A stretch of DNA of 64,000 bases from Hassallia byssoidea VB512170 (GTDB lineage: Bacteria > Cyanobacteriota > Cyanobacteriia > Cyanobacteriales > Nostocaceae). Below the pieces are notes generated by a model. The model was given only the letters and a program-made list of their open reading frames with translations, searched no databases and was not told where the DNA came from. How positions within the stretch are numbered: the first letter of the stretch is position 1; every line of letters begins with the position of its first letter. Positions 34,021 to 43,178 of the stretch are shown piece after piece. Position numbers and translations under genes: made by a program. The stretch covers positions 1 through 64,000 of the forward strand of contig NZ_JTCM02000028.1 in assembly GCF_000817785.2 (NCBI RefSeq), in the 5' to 3' direction.

Positions 34021-34509
34021 CTATTCTCCAGCTATCCAACGCACATAAGGACGCAGCCCGCCTGTTCCCTGATATGTGATTGTGGTATTTAATGTTGATT
34101 GGTTCAAATCCAGGCGGAAATAAACCTTTCCATTCCGAAACTGGAAATTGTAAACGTTAGGTCTTTCCGACTTAGCGATGCCGACACAGGATGCATAGGA
34201 TTGCCGCAACGGTGCTTCATATTCCACAAATTTCTTACCTGAGGCTACCAACCTAGCACTCCTAATGTCAGCAACGGCGGTATGTTCTGCACCACCTTCA
34301 AAGGGAAGCATAAAAGTCCAAATCCCGACTGTCTGTGGACATGCCCCAGCCTCGCGTTTTACGTTAAGTATCATGTTAGGTTTAGATGGTGGCGACCCGT
34401 CAGCCGTTGCAGTTTCGCTTCTACCTTGAACGCAGGCAGTTAATATCCCTAAACTTACAATAGGAAGAACTAGAACTAAGGTCAAGTGCTTTAGACTTTT
34501 AAAATACAT
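34021..34509 (-). CDS. Putative lipoprotein
   Basis: The protein of about 162 residues has an N-terminal hydrophobic segment ending in a lipobox (LGILTAC, Cys about residue 26). The mature part has an Ala/Ser/Pro-rich linker and a compact domain with three further cysteines (GACPQTVGIW, ASCVGIAK), probably beta-rich. The function is not recognised. I choose the ATG at 34509 (MYFKSLKHLT) because the longer frame from 34551 adds residues that spoil the signal peptide. It is convergent with the M23 gene. Confidence 0.72.
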   Translation of the reverse strand: MYFKSLKHLTLVLVLPIVSLGILTACVQGRSETATADGSPPSKPNMILNVKREAGACPQTVGIWTFMLPFEGGAEHTAVADIRSARLVASGKKFVEYEAPLRQSYASCVGIAKSERPNVYNFQFRNGKVYFRLDLNQSTLNTTITYQGTGGLRPYVRWIAGE

Positions 34510-34660
34510 TTTTGTAATTCCATTGATGAAATTTATTTTTAGTAGCAACAAGGTATGTTACTCCTCCGATGAAAAAACATTATCCTTTTTAATAGGAAGT
34601 ATTTTTAATGACTTATTTGAGAATTTAAAAGTTGCACATATTTTTTTTAAATTACAGATC

Positions 34661-34693
34661 AATGGCACTAATTTTATAATAATTAGTGCCATT
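34661..34693 (-). terminator. Hairpin downstream of ppsA
   Basis: A perfect 13-bp stem, AATGGCACTAATT with AATTAGTGCCATT, has a 7-base loop and begins 31 bp after the ppsA stop. There is no strong U run, so it may be a 3'-stabilising hairpin as much as a terminator. Confidence 0.65.
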
Positions 34694-34723
34694 TAACTTG
34701 GAAATCTAGATTAGCGCTTTAAC

Positions 34724-37303
34724 TCAAGCTTCAAGATTTTCGACTTTGGCAATTTCCAGCATTGTTTTTAAAACCGAATCTGGATTAAGGCTGATTGAGT
34801 CGATACCTTGTTCTACTAAAAATTGAGCAAATTCTGGGTAATCGCTGGGTGCTTGTCCGCAAATGCCGATTTTGCGATTTTTCTTTTTCGCAGATGCGAT
34901 CGCCATTTTAATCATACGCTTTACTCCTTCACTGCGCTCATCAAACAACCGCGCTACTAATGCCGAATCTCGATCTAACCCCAGTGTTAGCTGAGTTAAA
35001 TCATTAGAACCTATCGAGAAGCCATCAAATACTTCGGCAAACTCTTCAGCCATAATTACATTACTGGGCAACTCGCACATTACGTAAACTTGCAAGTTGT
35101 TGACACCTTGTTTTAAACCATTTTTTGCCATTTCTGTCAATACCAAACGCCCTTCATCGGGGGTGCGACAAAAAGGAATCATCGGGATAACGTTAGTTAA
35201 ACCCATGTCTTCGCGTACTCGCTTAATCGCTTGACATTCTAAAGCAAAAGCTTCTCTATAGCCTTTATCATAATAACGCGCTGCTCCTCGCCAACCCAGC
35301 ATCGGGTTTTCTTCGTGGGGTTCAAATTGTCTCCCACCTAACAAATTGGCATATTCATTACTCTTGAAATCTGACATCCGCACTATCACAGGTTTGGGAT
35401 AAAATGCAGCGGCAATTCTGCCGATACCTTGGGCTAATTTATCGACAAAATATTGTGGTTTATCGTCATATAGTGCAGTTATTTCGTCAATTTTACCTTG
35501 AACAATTTTATCTTCTAACTTGTCAAAATAAATCAAAGCCATCGGATGAATTTGAATTTGATTGGCGATGATAAACTCTGTCCGCGCTAAACCGACCCCA
35601 TCATTAGGAATTGTAGATAAACTAAATGCTTGTTGAGGATTACCCACATTCATTAAAATTTGCGTGCGGGTGCGGGGCAAGTTTTCTAATTGAATTTCGT
35701 TGACTTCAAAAGGCAATAAACCTTCATAAACTCGTCCTTCTTCTCCTTCAGCACAAGAAACTGTTACTTCTTGATAATTTTTCAAGACTTGTGTTGCATT
35801 ACCACAGCCAACAATTGCCGGTAAATTCAATTCTCTGGCTATAATTGCGGAATGACACGTGCGCCCACCGGAGTTAGTAATAATCGCACTAGCGCGTTTC
35901 ATAATCGGTTCCCAATCGGGATCGGTTCTTTCTGTTACTAAAATTTCCCCGGCTTTAAATTCATGGATTTTATTAACATCTAAAATCAGGTGAACTTTGC
36001 CTTGGCTAATAGCTTCTCCGACAGCGCGACCGGTGACTAGGGGGAGTGGGGAGTGGGGAGTGGGGAGTGGGGAGTTAGGAGTTAAGAGTGAGGAGTTAGG
36101 AGTTAAGAGTGAGGAGTTAGGAGTTAGGAGTTCTCCTTGTCCCCCTTGTCCCCCTTGTCCCCCTTGTCCCCCTTGTCCCCCCTGTCCTCCCTCTCCCCCC
36201 ACTAATCGATAACTCCGCAAGACATTCTGCGCTTTCTGAGATTGCACTGTTTCCGGACGCGCTTGCACAACAAATAATTCGTTGGTAATGCCATCTTTTG
36301 CCCATTCGATGTCCATCGGGGTGAATTTGCCGTGAACTTGGGAATAATGGTCTTCTATTAAACATGCCCAATTAGCTAGTTGTAAAATATCGTCATCTGC
36401 CAGGGCAAATTTAGCTTTGTCGTTTGCGGAAACTTGTACGTTCTTGGTAAGTTTTGAGCCGTCATCATAAACCATTTTTAATTCTTTAGTACCCAATCTT
36501 TTATCGACGATTGGGCGGAAACCTGCTTTTAAAGTTGGTTTAAAAACTTGATATTCGTCGGGGTTAACTGTTCCTTGAACGACGTTTTCACCTAAGCCGT
36601 AAGCAGCTGTAATTATTGCTGCGTCTTTGAAGCCGGTTTCTGTGTCAATGGAGAACATCACCCCAGAGGTTGCTAAGTCAGAGCGCACCATTTTTTGCAC
36701 GCCTACGGCAAGGGCAATGTTAAAATGGTCAAATCCTTTGGTGTGGCGATAGGAAATAGCGCGATCGGTAAATAGGGAAGCAAAGCAGCGATGACAGGCG
36801 GCTAAAACTCCTTGGATGCTGGTAACGTTAAGATAAGTTTCTTGCTGTCCGGCAAAACTAGCATCGGGTAAGTCTTCAGCGGTAGCGCTGGAACGCACGG
36901 CTACGTCGGTGTCTGCGTTGTAGCGATCGCATAAACTTTGATAAGCTTCACTAATCGCTTGCCGCAATTCTTTAGGAAATGGTGTGTGCATTAATAGCGA
37001 TCGCGCTTTTCTTCCTTGTTCGCGTAAATTTGTTACATCCTCAACATCCAAGTTTTCCAGCAATTCCCGCAGTTTTTCTTCTAATCCGGCTGATTCGATG
37101 AAATACCGATACGCATACGCTGTTGTCGCGAACCCGGTAGGAACGTTAACGCCTTTCGGTGTCAGTTGTTGAATCATTTCCCCCAGTGAGGCATTTTTAC
37201 CGCCAACTAGAGGAATAGAAGCAATCCCGACTTCATCAAACCAGAGAATGAGCGATCGCTCTTTTGCTGAAACAGTTAAAGGATTTTTAGATACTATTAC
37301 CAT
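34724..37303 (-). CDS. ppsA: Phosphoenolpyruvate synthase with in-frame STRR insertion
   Basis: This 859-residue enzyme makes PEP from pyruvate and ATP (AMP and Pi released). It has an N-terminal ATP-grasp domain (VRSSATAEDLPDASFAGQQE), the phosphohistidine swivel domain with GGRTCHSAIIAREL and a C-terminal TIM barrel (MCELPSNV, GICGQAPSDYPEF). Between the first two domains lies an insertion of about 54 residues (about 368-421) made of GGQ repeats and LLTPNSS/PLPTPHS repeats. It is the translation of STRR DNA at 36036-36200. Without it the length (about 805) is normal. All catalytic motifs on both sides are intact and in frame. Confidence 0.95.
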   Translation of the reverse strand: MVIVSKNPLTVSAKERSLILWFDEVGIASIPLVGGKNASLGEMIQQLTPKGVNVPTGFATTAYAYRYFIESAGLEEKLRELLENLDVEDVTNLREQGRKARSLLMHTPFPKELRQAISEAYQSLCDRYNADTDVAVRSSATAEDLPDASFAGQQETYLNVTSIQGVLAACHRCFASLFTDRAISYRHTKGFDHFNIALAVGVQKMVRSDLATSGVMFSIDTETGFKDAAIITAAYGLGENVVQGTVNPDEYQVFKPTLKAGFRPIVDKRLGTKELKMVYDDGSKLTKNVQVSANDKAKFALADDDILQLANWACLIEDHYSQVHGKFTPMDIEWAKDGITNELFVVQARPETVQSQKAQNVLRSYRLVGGEGGQGGQGGQGGQGGQGGQGELLTPNSSLLTPNSSLLTPNSPLPTPHSPLPLVTGRAVGEAISQGKVHLILDVNKIHEFKAGEILVTERTDPDWEPIMKRASAIITNSGGRTCHSAIIARELNLPAIVGCGNATQVLKNYQEVTVSCAEGEEGRVYEGLLPFEVNEIQLENLPRTRTQILMNVGNPQQAFSLSTIPNDGVGLARTEFIIANQIQIHPMALIYFDKLEDKIVQGKIDEITALYDDKPQYFVDKLAQGIGRIAAAFYPKPVIVRMSDFKSNEYANLLGGRQFEPHEENPMLGWRGAARYYDKGYREAFALECQAIKRVREDMGLTNVIPMIPFCRTPDEGRLVLTEMAKNGLKQGVNNLQVYVMCELPSNVIMAEEFAEVFDGFSIGSNDLTQLTLGLDRDSALVARLFDERSEGVKRMIKMAIASAKKKNRKIGICGQAPSDYPEFAQFLVEQGIDSISLNPDSVLKTMLEIAKVENLEA
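36036..36200. repeat. STRR array inside the ppsA reading frame
   Basis: GGGGAGT heptamers, then AGGAGTTAAGAGTG 14-mers, then six or so CCCTTGTCC nonamers lie within ppsA. Elsewhere in the window the same repeats are strictly intergenic. The nonamer part is divisible by three and encodes Gly-Gly-Gln. Confidence 0.95.
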
Positions 37304-37792
37304 TAGTATTTCCTCTTAAATATATTTTTTGGTCAAGAGTGCGCTCTAATTCTTTATTTTGGTTAGCTACTCTAATTTGTAATTTACTTCAGATTTTGTC
37401 TAGTTTCACTATCCCTGTTTTATCACTTTGGGGTAAAACCTTGATTTTTTATTGGGTCGTCTTCTCAACAAATCGTCGATTTCTCCAAGAATGACAAATA
37501 TAAAGCTATGTCAAATATATGAAAATATTAGCTTTTAGCGAGATAATTATATAACTCAATTATGTCATATATCTGTTTTTCTCTTGCCGGACTTGGCGCT
37601 TAGACTAATAAATAAAATTGAAATGTTTATTAAACTTAAAATAATTATCCCAATTCATCAAAAATTTTTTTGTATGAATGTTACTTAGCTGTGTACTATA
37701 GTTCCTAGTTGTGTTTGAGCATTACAGATACCTACTAATTATTTCAGTGACACTCACTTATCACTCATTAGCCATTTAAGGAGGAAGCAATC
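37304..37792. other. Divergent intergenic region, AT-rich
   Basis: This stretch of 489 bases has no gene. It must carry the ppsA promoter and that of the TerB-like gene. It is strongly AT-rich, with no STRR and no palindrome I would defend. A strong AAGGAGG site precedes the next ATG. Confidence 0.5.
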
Positions 37793-38836
37793 ATGGGCAA
37801 GTATGACAACATTTTTAACTCGCAAGAGAAATCAGAACAAGTACTGACTCCAGAAGAAGCGGTAGCAGCGATCGCCGTTGTCACCGCAGCAGCTGATTCT
37901 TCTGTTGAAGATGTGGATGCAGAAGATATAGCCATGATCCTCTGGGAATTTGAGGTATTTGAGGAATACTCAGAAGAGGAAATATCAGAAGTTGTCTATA
38001 GACTTATAGGTATTGCTGAGGATGAAGGTATCGGAACGTTGTTTAATACCGCCAATGATTTTCTTTCAGATGAATTAATACTAGACGCTTTTGCTGCCGG
38101 CGTGTTGATGGTTATAGATGAAGAACAACTAATTATTCCTCAAGCAAAAACGCCTTTGTTGAAAAAGTTACAGCAAGCTTTGGATCTAGAAGAAGAAGAA
38201 GCGCAGGAAATTATACAGGAAGTAATCGCTGCTTATGAAGAAGCTGAAAATGAAGAATATTCAGACGAAAACGAAACACTACTAGACTCTGACCTGGAAG
38301 CGTATGAATCACCTTTAGGTAATTTTATTGTGCCGATTCCAGTTGAGTCGCAACGAGGTGGTAGGGTTCAACATCAAGAAGGAGTAGTTGGCTTTTCTGA
38401 TGACTATGGTACTTTGTTCAGAATCGATTATTATGCTTTAACCCCCGAAGAAGAGGAAGAAATCGAGTCTATGGGACTGGAAAAATATCTGCAATCGGTT
38501 CTGATAGATAAGTATGTGCCTCAAGCGATTTCTGACAATTTACCAGATGCTAAGGTGGAGCAAAACGAATATTTAGAAGAAACAATGGATGGGGCTTATT
38601 TTATGTTAGTTAATATGCCCAAAGGTTCAACGATTTCTAAGCAAGAAAATAACGGAACTGCTACCAGGATGGATGCGTACCGGGGTCTTTTGTCATTTTT
38701 TAATGGTGAATTTTTGTATATAGTCAGCTATCAACGCAGCTATTTGGAAGATGAAACTCGCGGTTCTCTAGAAGAAGAAGCATATCACATTAAGCAGAAC
38801 ATTTTGGGGTTTGTTGAGACGATAGAGTTCACTTAG
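37793..38836 (+). CDS. Acidic two-domain protein with TerB-like N-terminus
   Basis: This is a 347-residue, very acidic protein. Residues about 15-165 form helices in a TerB/DjlA-like pattern (PEEAVAAIAVVTAAADSSVE, then DAEDIAMILWEFEVFEEYSE). Residues about 188-347 form a second domain with strands (NFIVPIPVESQRGGRV, ESFFNGEFLYIVSYQRSY-like) resembling the PsbP/Mog1 style. I do not recognise the combination. TerB-like domains occur in tellurite and stress-sensing modules. It has an excellent AAGGAGG site, so it may be well expressed. It is monocistronic with a terminator-like hairpin after it. Confidence 0.75.
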   Translation: MGKYDNIFNSQEKSEQVLTPEEAVAAIAVVTAAADSSVEDVDAEDIAMILWEFEVFEEYSEEEISEVVYRLIGIAEDEGIGTLFNTANDFLSDELILDAFAAGVLMVIDEEQLIIPQAKTPLLKKLQQALDLEEEEAQEIIQEVIAAYEEAENEEYSDENETLLDSDLEAYESPLGNFIVPIPVESQRGGRVQHQEGVVGFSDDYGTLFRIDYYALTPEEEEEIESMGLEKYLQSVLIDKYVPQAISDNLPDAKVEQNEYLEETMDGAYFMLVNMPKGSTISKQENNGTATRMDAYRGLLSFFNGEFLYIVSYQRSYLEDETRGSLEEEAYHIKQNILGFVETIEFT

Positions 38837-38875
38837 TTTGAAAATCAAATTAAAATTGGGCAATTTGCGCTTATT

Positions 38876-38904
38876 GGAATGCTCTTTATAATAAAGGGCA
38901 TTCC
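38876..38904. terminator. Bidirectional terminator-like hairpin
   Basis: GGAATGCTCTTTAT pairs with ATAAAGGGCATTCC (one G-U pair) between two convergent genes, the TerB-like gene and the aldo/keto reductase. The A/T arms could serve both directions. Confidence 0.75.
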
Positions 38905-38914
38905 CAGCGATTTA

Positions 38915-39934
38915 TCATTTTCTATATTCATCGCCACAATCGCCGATAATTTGATACAAATCGCGTGAATTGCGAGATATAGAATTAAGTCTTAAGCTAT
39001 CCTCAGCATCAAGTGTTAAATTAAATATTCTGGCATTATCTTCTATATGTTCAGAAACACCAAGTCTCGCACCAACAATTACACCAGCTAATGCTGGTTT
39101 ATCTAAGATGTAACGCACTGCTACGTTAGAAATACTCACACCATGCTTATCAGCAATTTGTTTCAATGTAGAAAGCAATTCTTGAAATAAACTCCAACCA
39201 CCCCACGCATCTATCATATTTTTGTATTTTCTTAAGCTTACCGTTTCAAGGTAAGAGCTTCGCGGTTCGGGTTTACCTAAATACTTTTCTGATAATAAAC
39301 CACCACAAACTGTGCCGTAAGTAAAAAGTTTGATGTCGTGTTCTTGACAAAACTTAATCATTTTCACTTCCGGACGACGGTCAACTAAAGAAAATTGCAC
39401 TTGGTTAGAAACTATTTTGATACCTGCTTCGGTAATGATTTGTAAATGTTCAGTATCAAAGTTTGTCAAAGCTAAATGCTTAATTTTTCCCTCAGTTTGA
39501 AGTTCTGTCATATATTTTAGGGCATCTAAATAGTTTTTATCTCTATATTCCCACCAGTGAAACTGCATTAAATCTAATGATTCCACATCCATTCTTCTGA
39601 GGGAGATATTGATATTTTCCTCCACCAGTTTTTTAGTCATTTTTCCAGGTCGAGGAACCCATTTTGTGAAAGCTTGCAGGTTAGATAAAGCTTCTTTGCC
39701 ACGAGTAGCAATTAATTGACGGCGAAACTCACCAATAAAGTCTTCCGCTGGACCATAATGGTCTGCTAAATCCCAAGTAGTAAAGCCCGCATCCATATAT
39801 TTAAACATTGTTTCGATGGCGGTGGGTGGGTAAATGCGTCCGTGTCCCCCAGAAACTTGCCACATTCCATTTAATATCCGGCAAATGTTTAAATCAGAAG
39901 TGAATTGTAGACGACTTGATGTTGGTAATACCAT
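38915..39934 (-). CDS. Aldo/keto reductase family protein
   Basis: This is a 339-residue NADPH-type oxidoreductase. It shows the AKR barrel with the catalytic Asp/Tyr region (TTWDLADHYGPAEDFIGE), the FTKWVPRPG lysine strand, HWW (usual catalytic His position, LMQFHWWEY) and the C-terminal NADP segment (GVIVGARLGVSEHIEDN). The substrate is unknown. It is 28 bp downstream of the cytochrome gene on the same strand, so the two may be one transcript. The usual barrel length is complete. Confidence 0.9.
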   Translation of the reverse strand: MVLPTSSRLQFTSDLNICRILNGMWQVSGGHGRIYPPTAIETMFKYMDAGFTTWDLADHYGPAEDFIGEFRRQLIATRGKEALSNLQAFTKWVPRPGKMTKKLVEENINISLRRMDVESLDLMQFHWWEYRDKNYLDALKYMTELQTEGKIKHLALTNFDTEHLQIITEAGIKIVSNQVQFSLVDRRPEVKMIKFCQEHDIKLFTYGTVCGGLLSEKYLGKPEPRSSYLETVSLRKYKNMIDAWGGWSLFQELLSTLKQIADKHGVSISNVAVRYILDKPALAGVIVGARLGVSEHIEDNARIFNLTLDAEDSLRLNSISRNSRDLYQIIGDCGDEYRK

Positions 39935-39962
39935 TTTGGATTTGGGATTTTAGATTATTTGA

Positions 39963-40280
39963 TTAACGCCAGTTTTTTTCTGCTTGTTCGAGAACGTATG
40001 CAGCTACATCTTGAATTTGCTGTTCAGTTAAGCGGTCTTTGTAAGCCGACATATTATTTTTGCCGTTAGTTACGATGGATGCGATCGCCTCGATTGAATC
40101 CATATGATTTTTCTTCAGCGCTTTCATTTTCAAATTCTTACCCCGCCTGATAATATTGCTACCATTAATATGGCATCCAGCGCAATGAACGCTAAAAATT
40201 TGTGTGCCATTAATATCGTCTGCTAAAGCCGGAGATATGAAGTTAAGATTTAATAATATTAATATAAGTAATATTATCAC
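39963..40280 (-). CDS. Cytochrome c6-like protein
   Basis: This 105-residue c-type cytochrome has a signal peptide (cleaved at PALA, residue 20) and the haem motif Cys33-AG-Cys36-His37. Met77 (GKNNMSAYKDRL) is the likely sixth ligand. The C-terminal helix (QQIQDVAAYVLEQAEKNW) is typical of c6. It is a lumenal or periplasmic electron carrier. Compared with classical PetJ it has a basic middle (RRGKNLKMKALKKNH), so it may be a c6B/c6C-type paralog rather than the main plastocyanin substitute. It is first in a likely two-gene unit with the aldo/keto reductase. Confidence 0.9.
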   Translation of the reverse strand: MIILLILILLNLNFISPALADDINGTQIFSVHCAGCHINGSNIIRRGKNLKMKALKKNHMDSIEAIASIVTNGKNNMSAYKDRLTEQQIQDVAAYVLEQAEKNWR

Positions 40281-40566
40281 TTTGATAACCCTTTACACAG
40301 TAGATAATAATTATCTCACTAAGTGTAACGTCATACAAGTAAGTAAATTGCTAATTGGTAATTGGTAATTGGGAACGTGCTAATTGTTAATTTTTTTTTC
40401 CATTACCGATTACCAGCCCTAACCATATAATTAGGAACTTACGTTGATATTTTTCTACCTAAAGGAAGTGCCAAGCTCGGAAATACTGCGCCAAAATGTA
40501 AATACAACATCATGTCTAAGAATTTTAACTTTTAGAGATCCAAATTATCTACACTAGAATAGTACC

Positions 40567-41346
40567 ATGCCTAACAATATCAAAGAACAAATTACAACCG
40601 ACATCAAACAAGCCAAAGAAGCCGGACAACTTAGAGCCGATCGCATTCGAGAAATTGTCAAATCCGCAGTTTCTCAAGTCACCTCTGAGTTTAAAGAAGG
40701 TTCCACAGAACTTCGCACGATTGTCAGAGAAGCTGTTTCTACCGTCATTGAAAATTTACAAGAAAAAGGTAGCGAAGTTAAAGAAGAAGTGACAGCCTCA
40801 ATTGAAGGAGCGCTGGAAGCTGTTAATAGCAAAAGACACGAAGTCATTGCTAAAACTCAAGCAGAAATGAAGCAACTCCAGGCAAAACTGGATAATGAAG
40901 AAGAACAACTTCAGCAAGAAATTGATGGCATTTTAACAGAAGTTGAACAGACCGGCAAAGAAAATGCTAATAGCAAAACTGTCGTTGACTCGGCTGTAAA
41001 CACTATCAAAAACAGCGATGAAGCCGCATTATTAAAGAAACGTTACGCTCAATTGCAAGCGCAGCTAGCCATTGTCAGAGCTAACTTAGCTGCACGTTAC
41101 GGTGGACGCGGTGAAGAAGTTAAAGGCTATCTAGACGAGGCTAAGACCTGGTATGATAAAGCTCGTCCGCAAGCGGAAACACTGGCTACACAGGTAGCAC
41201 AACAGCGATCGCAGTTAGAAGATAAACTCGGTGAAGCCGGTTCTTCCATCGCTAAAAAAGAACGTCAGGTAAAACTAATTTTGCGGGAGTTGCTGTCAAC
41301 AGCGGTTAACTCATTTAAAGAACATTCTGATAAATCTCACAAATAG
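40567..41346 (+). CDS. Long amphipathic coiled-coil protein
   Basis: This 259-residue protein is helical almost throughout and rich in Glu, Lys, Ala and Gln, with no cysteine. The pattern (KEEVTASIEGALEAVNSKRH; ARYGGRGEEVKGYLDEAKTW) resembles apolipoprotein/LEA-like or membrane-stabilising coiled coils of cyanobacteria. I know no function. There is no signal peptide and no transmembrane segment. The start ATG at 40567 is not preceded by a good ribosome site. Inverted-repeat elements lie just after it. Confidence 0.75.
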   Translation: MPNNIKEQITTDIKQAKEAGQLRADRIREIVKSAVSQVTSEFKEGSTELRTIVREAVSTVIENLQEKGSEVKEEVTASIEGALEAVNSKRHEVIAKTQAEMKQLQAKLDNEEEQLQQEIDGILTEVEQTGKENANSKTVVDSAVNTIKNSDEAALLKKRYAQLQAQLAIVRANLAARYGGRGEEVKGYLDEAKTWYDKARPQAETLATQVAQQRSQLEDKLGEAGSSIAKKERQVKLILRELLSTAVNSFKEHSDKSHK

Positions 41347-41475
41347 AACACCTACCCTGGAAGGGTAGGGCTATACGAACAAAGCCTACCTGCGTAGGCT
41401 TTTAGATATTAAGTCCGCGTAGGCGGACTTTGTTTTTGTAGTCGCGACTTCAGTCGTCGGCTATTTTTTTGCAAT
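41347..41475. repeat. Series of short hairpins
   Basis: Successive inverted repeats follow: CTACCCT...AGGGTAG, AAGCCTACCTGCGTAGGCTT, AAGTCCGCGTAGGCGGACTT and CGCGACTTCAGTCG. The series looks like a known type of cyanobacterial intergenic hairpin repeat, and the first may end the upstream transcript. Confidence 0.75.
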
Positions 41476-41561
41476 ATAACAATTAAAAGGGCGAACTTAA
41501 TATTAGTCCGCCCTAATTTATTTCCTTGTTAAGAGAAGATTCATCAAACCTAAAAACTTTA

Positions 41562-41750
41562 CTAAATCGGTTCCTGTCTATCCAAAGCTTCTTCGCGTTT
41601 AGCAATCACCCAAACTGCATGAATACTACCGGGAAGCCAACCGAGAAGAGTTAGCAAAACATTAATCAGCAAAGTTGGACCAACACCAACTGTTAAAAAC
41701 ACGCCTAACGGAGGCACAATCAGACCAAGAAGAAAACGAACTAATTTCAT
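41562..41750 (-). CDS. Pmp3/YqaE-family membrane protein
   Basis: This 62-residue proteolipid of the UPF0057 (Pmp3/YqaE) family has two transmembrane segments and the signature VPPLGVFLTVGVGPTLLINV. In plants and yeast these small proteins help ion homeostasis under salt and cold; the bacterial role is less clear. The C-terminal tail (KREEALDRQEPI) is charged. It is 166 bp from the holin-like gene on the same strand; a stress-related pairing is plausible. Confidence 0.92.
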   Translation of the reverse strand: MKLVRFLLGLIVPPLGVFLTVGVGPTLLINVLLTLLGWLPGSIHAVWVIAKREEALDRQEPI

Positions 41751-41915
41751 GGTATTGCTACTACTATTTCAACTTTATTTATTCACATTTTCTGGAAGTT
41801 ACCGAATTATAAACTCCATCTGAGGAATTATCTTAATTCGGAAGTTTTATTTAAGCCTTCAGATTTCCTAGGGGTAGAGACATAATATTACTGGCATCTC
41901 TACTCCCATTAACGC

Positions 41916-42314
41916 TTATCTTGAAGGTAATTCGCCTTGGGTTTTAACGTCACCGCTAGTCAAAGCCAGATTTTTCTCGGCAAAGTACTTGCTTATGAAA
42001 GTGTTAGCAAAAGATAAAACAACTGGACCGAGAATAAAACCGAGAATTCCGTGAACGCTAAACCCCGGAACCAAAAATGCTGCTAATGTAAAACACAGAC
42101 CGTTTACAATTAGAGAAAATGCTCCAAAGCTCAAGAAATTAAGCGGTAAAGATAAGGCAGACAGAACTGGCTTAACTGAACCATTGATTAAACCAACTAC
42201 TAAAGCGGCAATTAAAGCAGCCGGAAAGTTAGCTATATTAACACCTGGCACAACTAAATCAACAATTAGCAGGCTTAAGGCTGTAGCTAGTGTTATAAAA
42301 AAGGTTCCCAACAT
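41916..42314 (-). CDS. Phage-holin-family (DUF/holin 4) membrane protein
   Basis: This 132-residue protein with four hydrophobic segments belongs to the four-TMS holin-like superfamily IV: PGVNIANFPAALIAALVVGLI, then INGSVKPVL and FGAFSLIVNGLCFTLAAFLVPGF. Chromosomal members are not known to lyse cells; the function is uncertain. The tail (TSGDVKTQGELPSR) is soluble. It is not associated with phage genes here. Confidence 0.88.
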   Translation of the reverse strand: MLGTFFITLATALSLLIVDLVVPGVNIANFPAALIAALVVGLINGSVKPVLSALSLPLNFLSFGAFSLIVNGLCFTLAAFLVPGFSVHGILGFILGPVVLSFANTFISKYFAEKNLALTSGDVKTQGELPSR

Positions 42315-42458
42315 TTTTTTTCACCTAAGAACCAAAGATTGTTTCAACGTTCTGAAACTATCTTCGACTAAACGCTTAGGTTTAAACCTCTCTAACAAGG
42401 TAGATTTGTCTTATGCCATTTGGCTGGTGTTGAGTAAAAATTAAGTAAGTCGGTAGAA

Positions 42459-42570
42459 TTAAACTTAGATATTATTGCTTCTATTTCAAACGTAGGGTGC
42501 GTTAACATAGTAACGCACCCTACGTTATCAAGGTACAATTAAAGTTAGATATTATTGCTTGTATCGTCTG
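42459..42570. repeat. Hairpin element between 28-bp direct repeats
   Basis: AATTAAACTTAGATATTATT (from 42459) recurs as AATTAAAGTTAGATATTATT (from 42538). Between them lies a perfect 14-bp hairpin, CGTAGGGTGCGTTA (42491-42504) with TAACGCACCCTACG (42511-42524). The second repeat includes the stop codon of the ferredoxin gene, so the insertion appears to have duplicated that gene's 3' end. Confidence 0.8.
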
Positions 42571-42904
42571 CTAAAGTCGCTTCAGATTGAAAGTAAAGCG
42601 ATGATTTATACAAGACTTGTTCTTGATGAGTTTCTAAGGTGCAATCAGACAAAGGGTAAGCTACACAGGTAATCGTATATCCAGCTTGGATTTCTTGCTG
42701 ACGCAAAAATTTTTGCTCGCTTTGATCGACTTCACCACTGATGAGTTTAGCGACACAAACGGAACATTCGCCTTGTTTGCATCCAGATGGTAAACGGATA
42801 CCGATGTCTTCGGCTATATCAAGGATATATTGGTCTTCTGGTACTTCAATTGTCCGATCTAACGCAATTGCAGAATTGATAAGTCTAACTTTATAAACTG
42901 TCAT
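42545..42904 (-). CDS. Plant-type [2Fe-2S] ferredoxin
   Basis: This is a 119-residue ferredoxin with the four iron-sulfur cysteines Cys42-x4-Cys47-x2-Cys50 and Cys80 (SGCKQGECSVCVAK, TITCVAYP). Compared with PetF it has GCKQGECSVC instead of SCRAGACSTC and a C-terminal extension of about 20 residues (SEATLADDTSNNI), so it is a paralog used by a specific oxidoreductase, not identifiable here. It is monocistronic. Confidence 0.93.
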   Translation of the reverse strand: MTVYKVRLINSAIALDRTIEVPEDQYILDIAEDIGIRLPSGCKQGECSVCVAKLISGEVDQSEQKFLRQQEIQAGYTITCVAYPLSDCTLETHQEQVLYKSSLYFQSEATLADDTSNNI

Positions 42905-43178
42905 TTTTTATTTATTATTTGAATAGTCACAATTTATTATTTTCTACCGCGATCGCACTCTCGTAAATATTTTTTGATTTTCCCTGAAGTATCTGTCCGC
43001 TACAACGACTCGCGTTAGACCGCTTACGGCATGATTTGTGATTCATTAATAAACTGTTGTTGGCAAGATTGTGGTTATTTACAGTGAACAAGAGCGATCG
43101 CCTAACAACTCAGGTCAATGACAATAGCTATCTTTTAACAAAAGTCAAGATAATTTTATAATTCTTTATAAATCTCAC
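42905..43178. other. Intergenic region
   Basis: This stretch of 274 bases has no gene and no repeat that I could identify, apart from two HIP1-like sites (about 42950 and 43093). Confidence 0.5.

Noticed and set aside
41916-42314. Evidence for a prophage from the holin-like gene
   Set aside because: No lysin, structural or integrase genes nearby; such four-TMS proteins are common on chromosomes.
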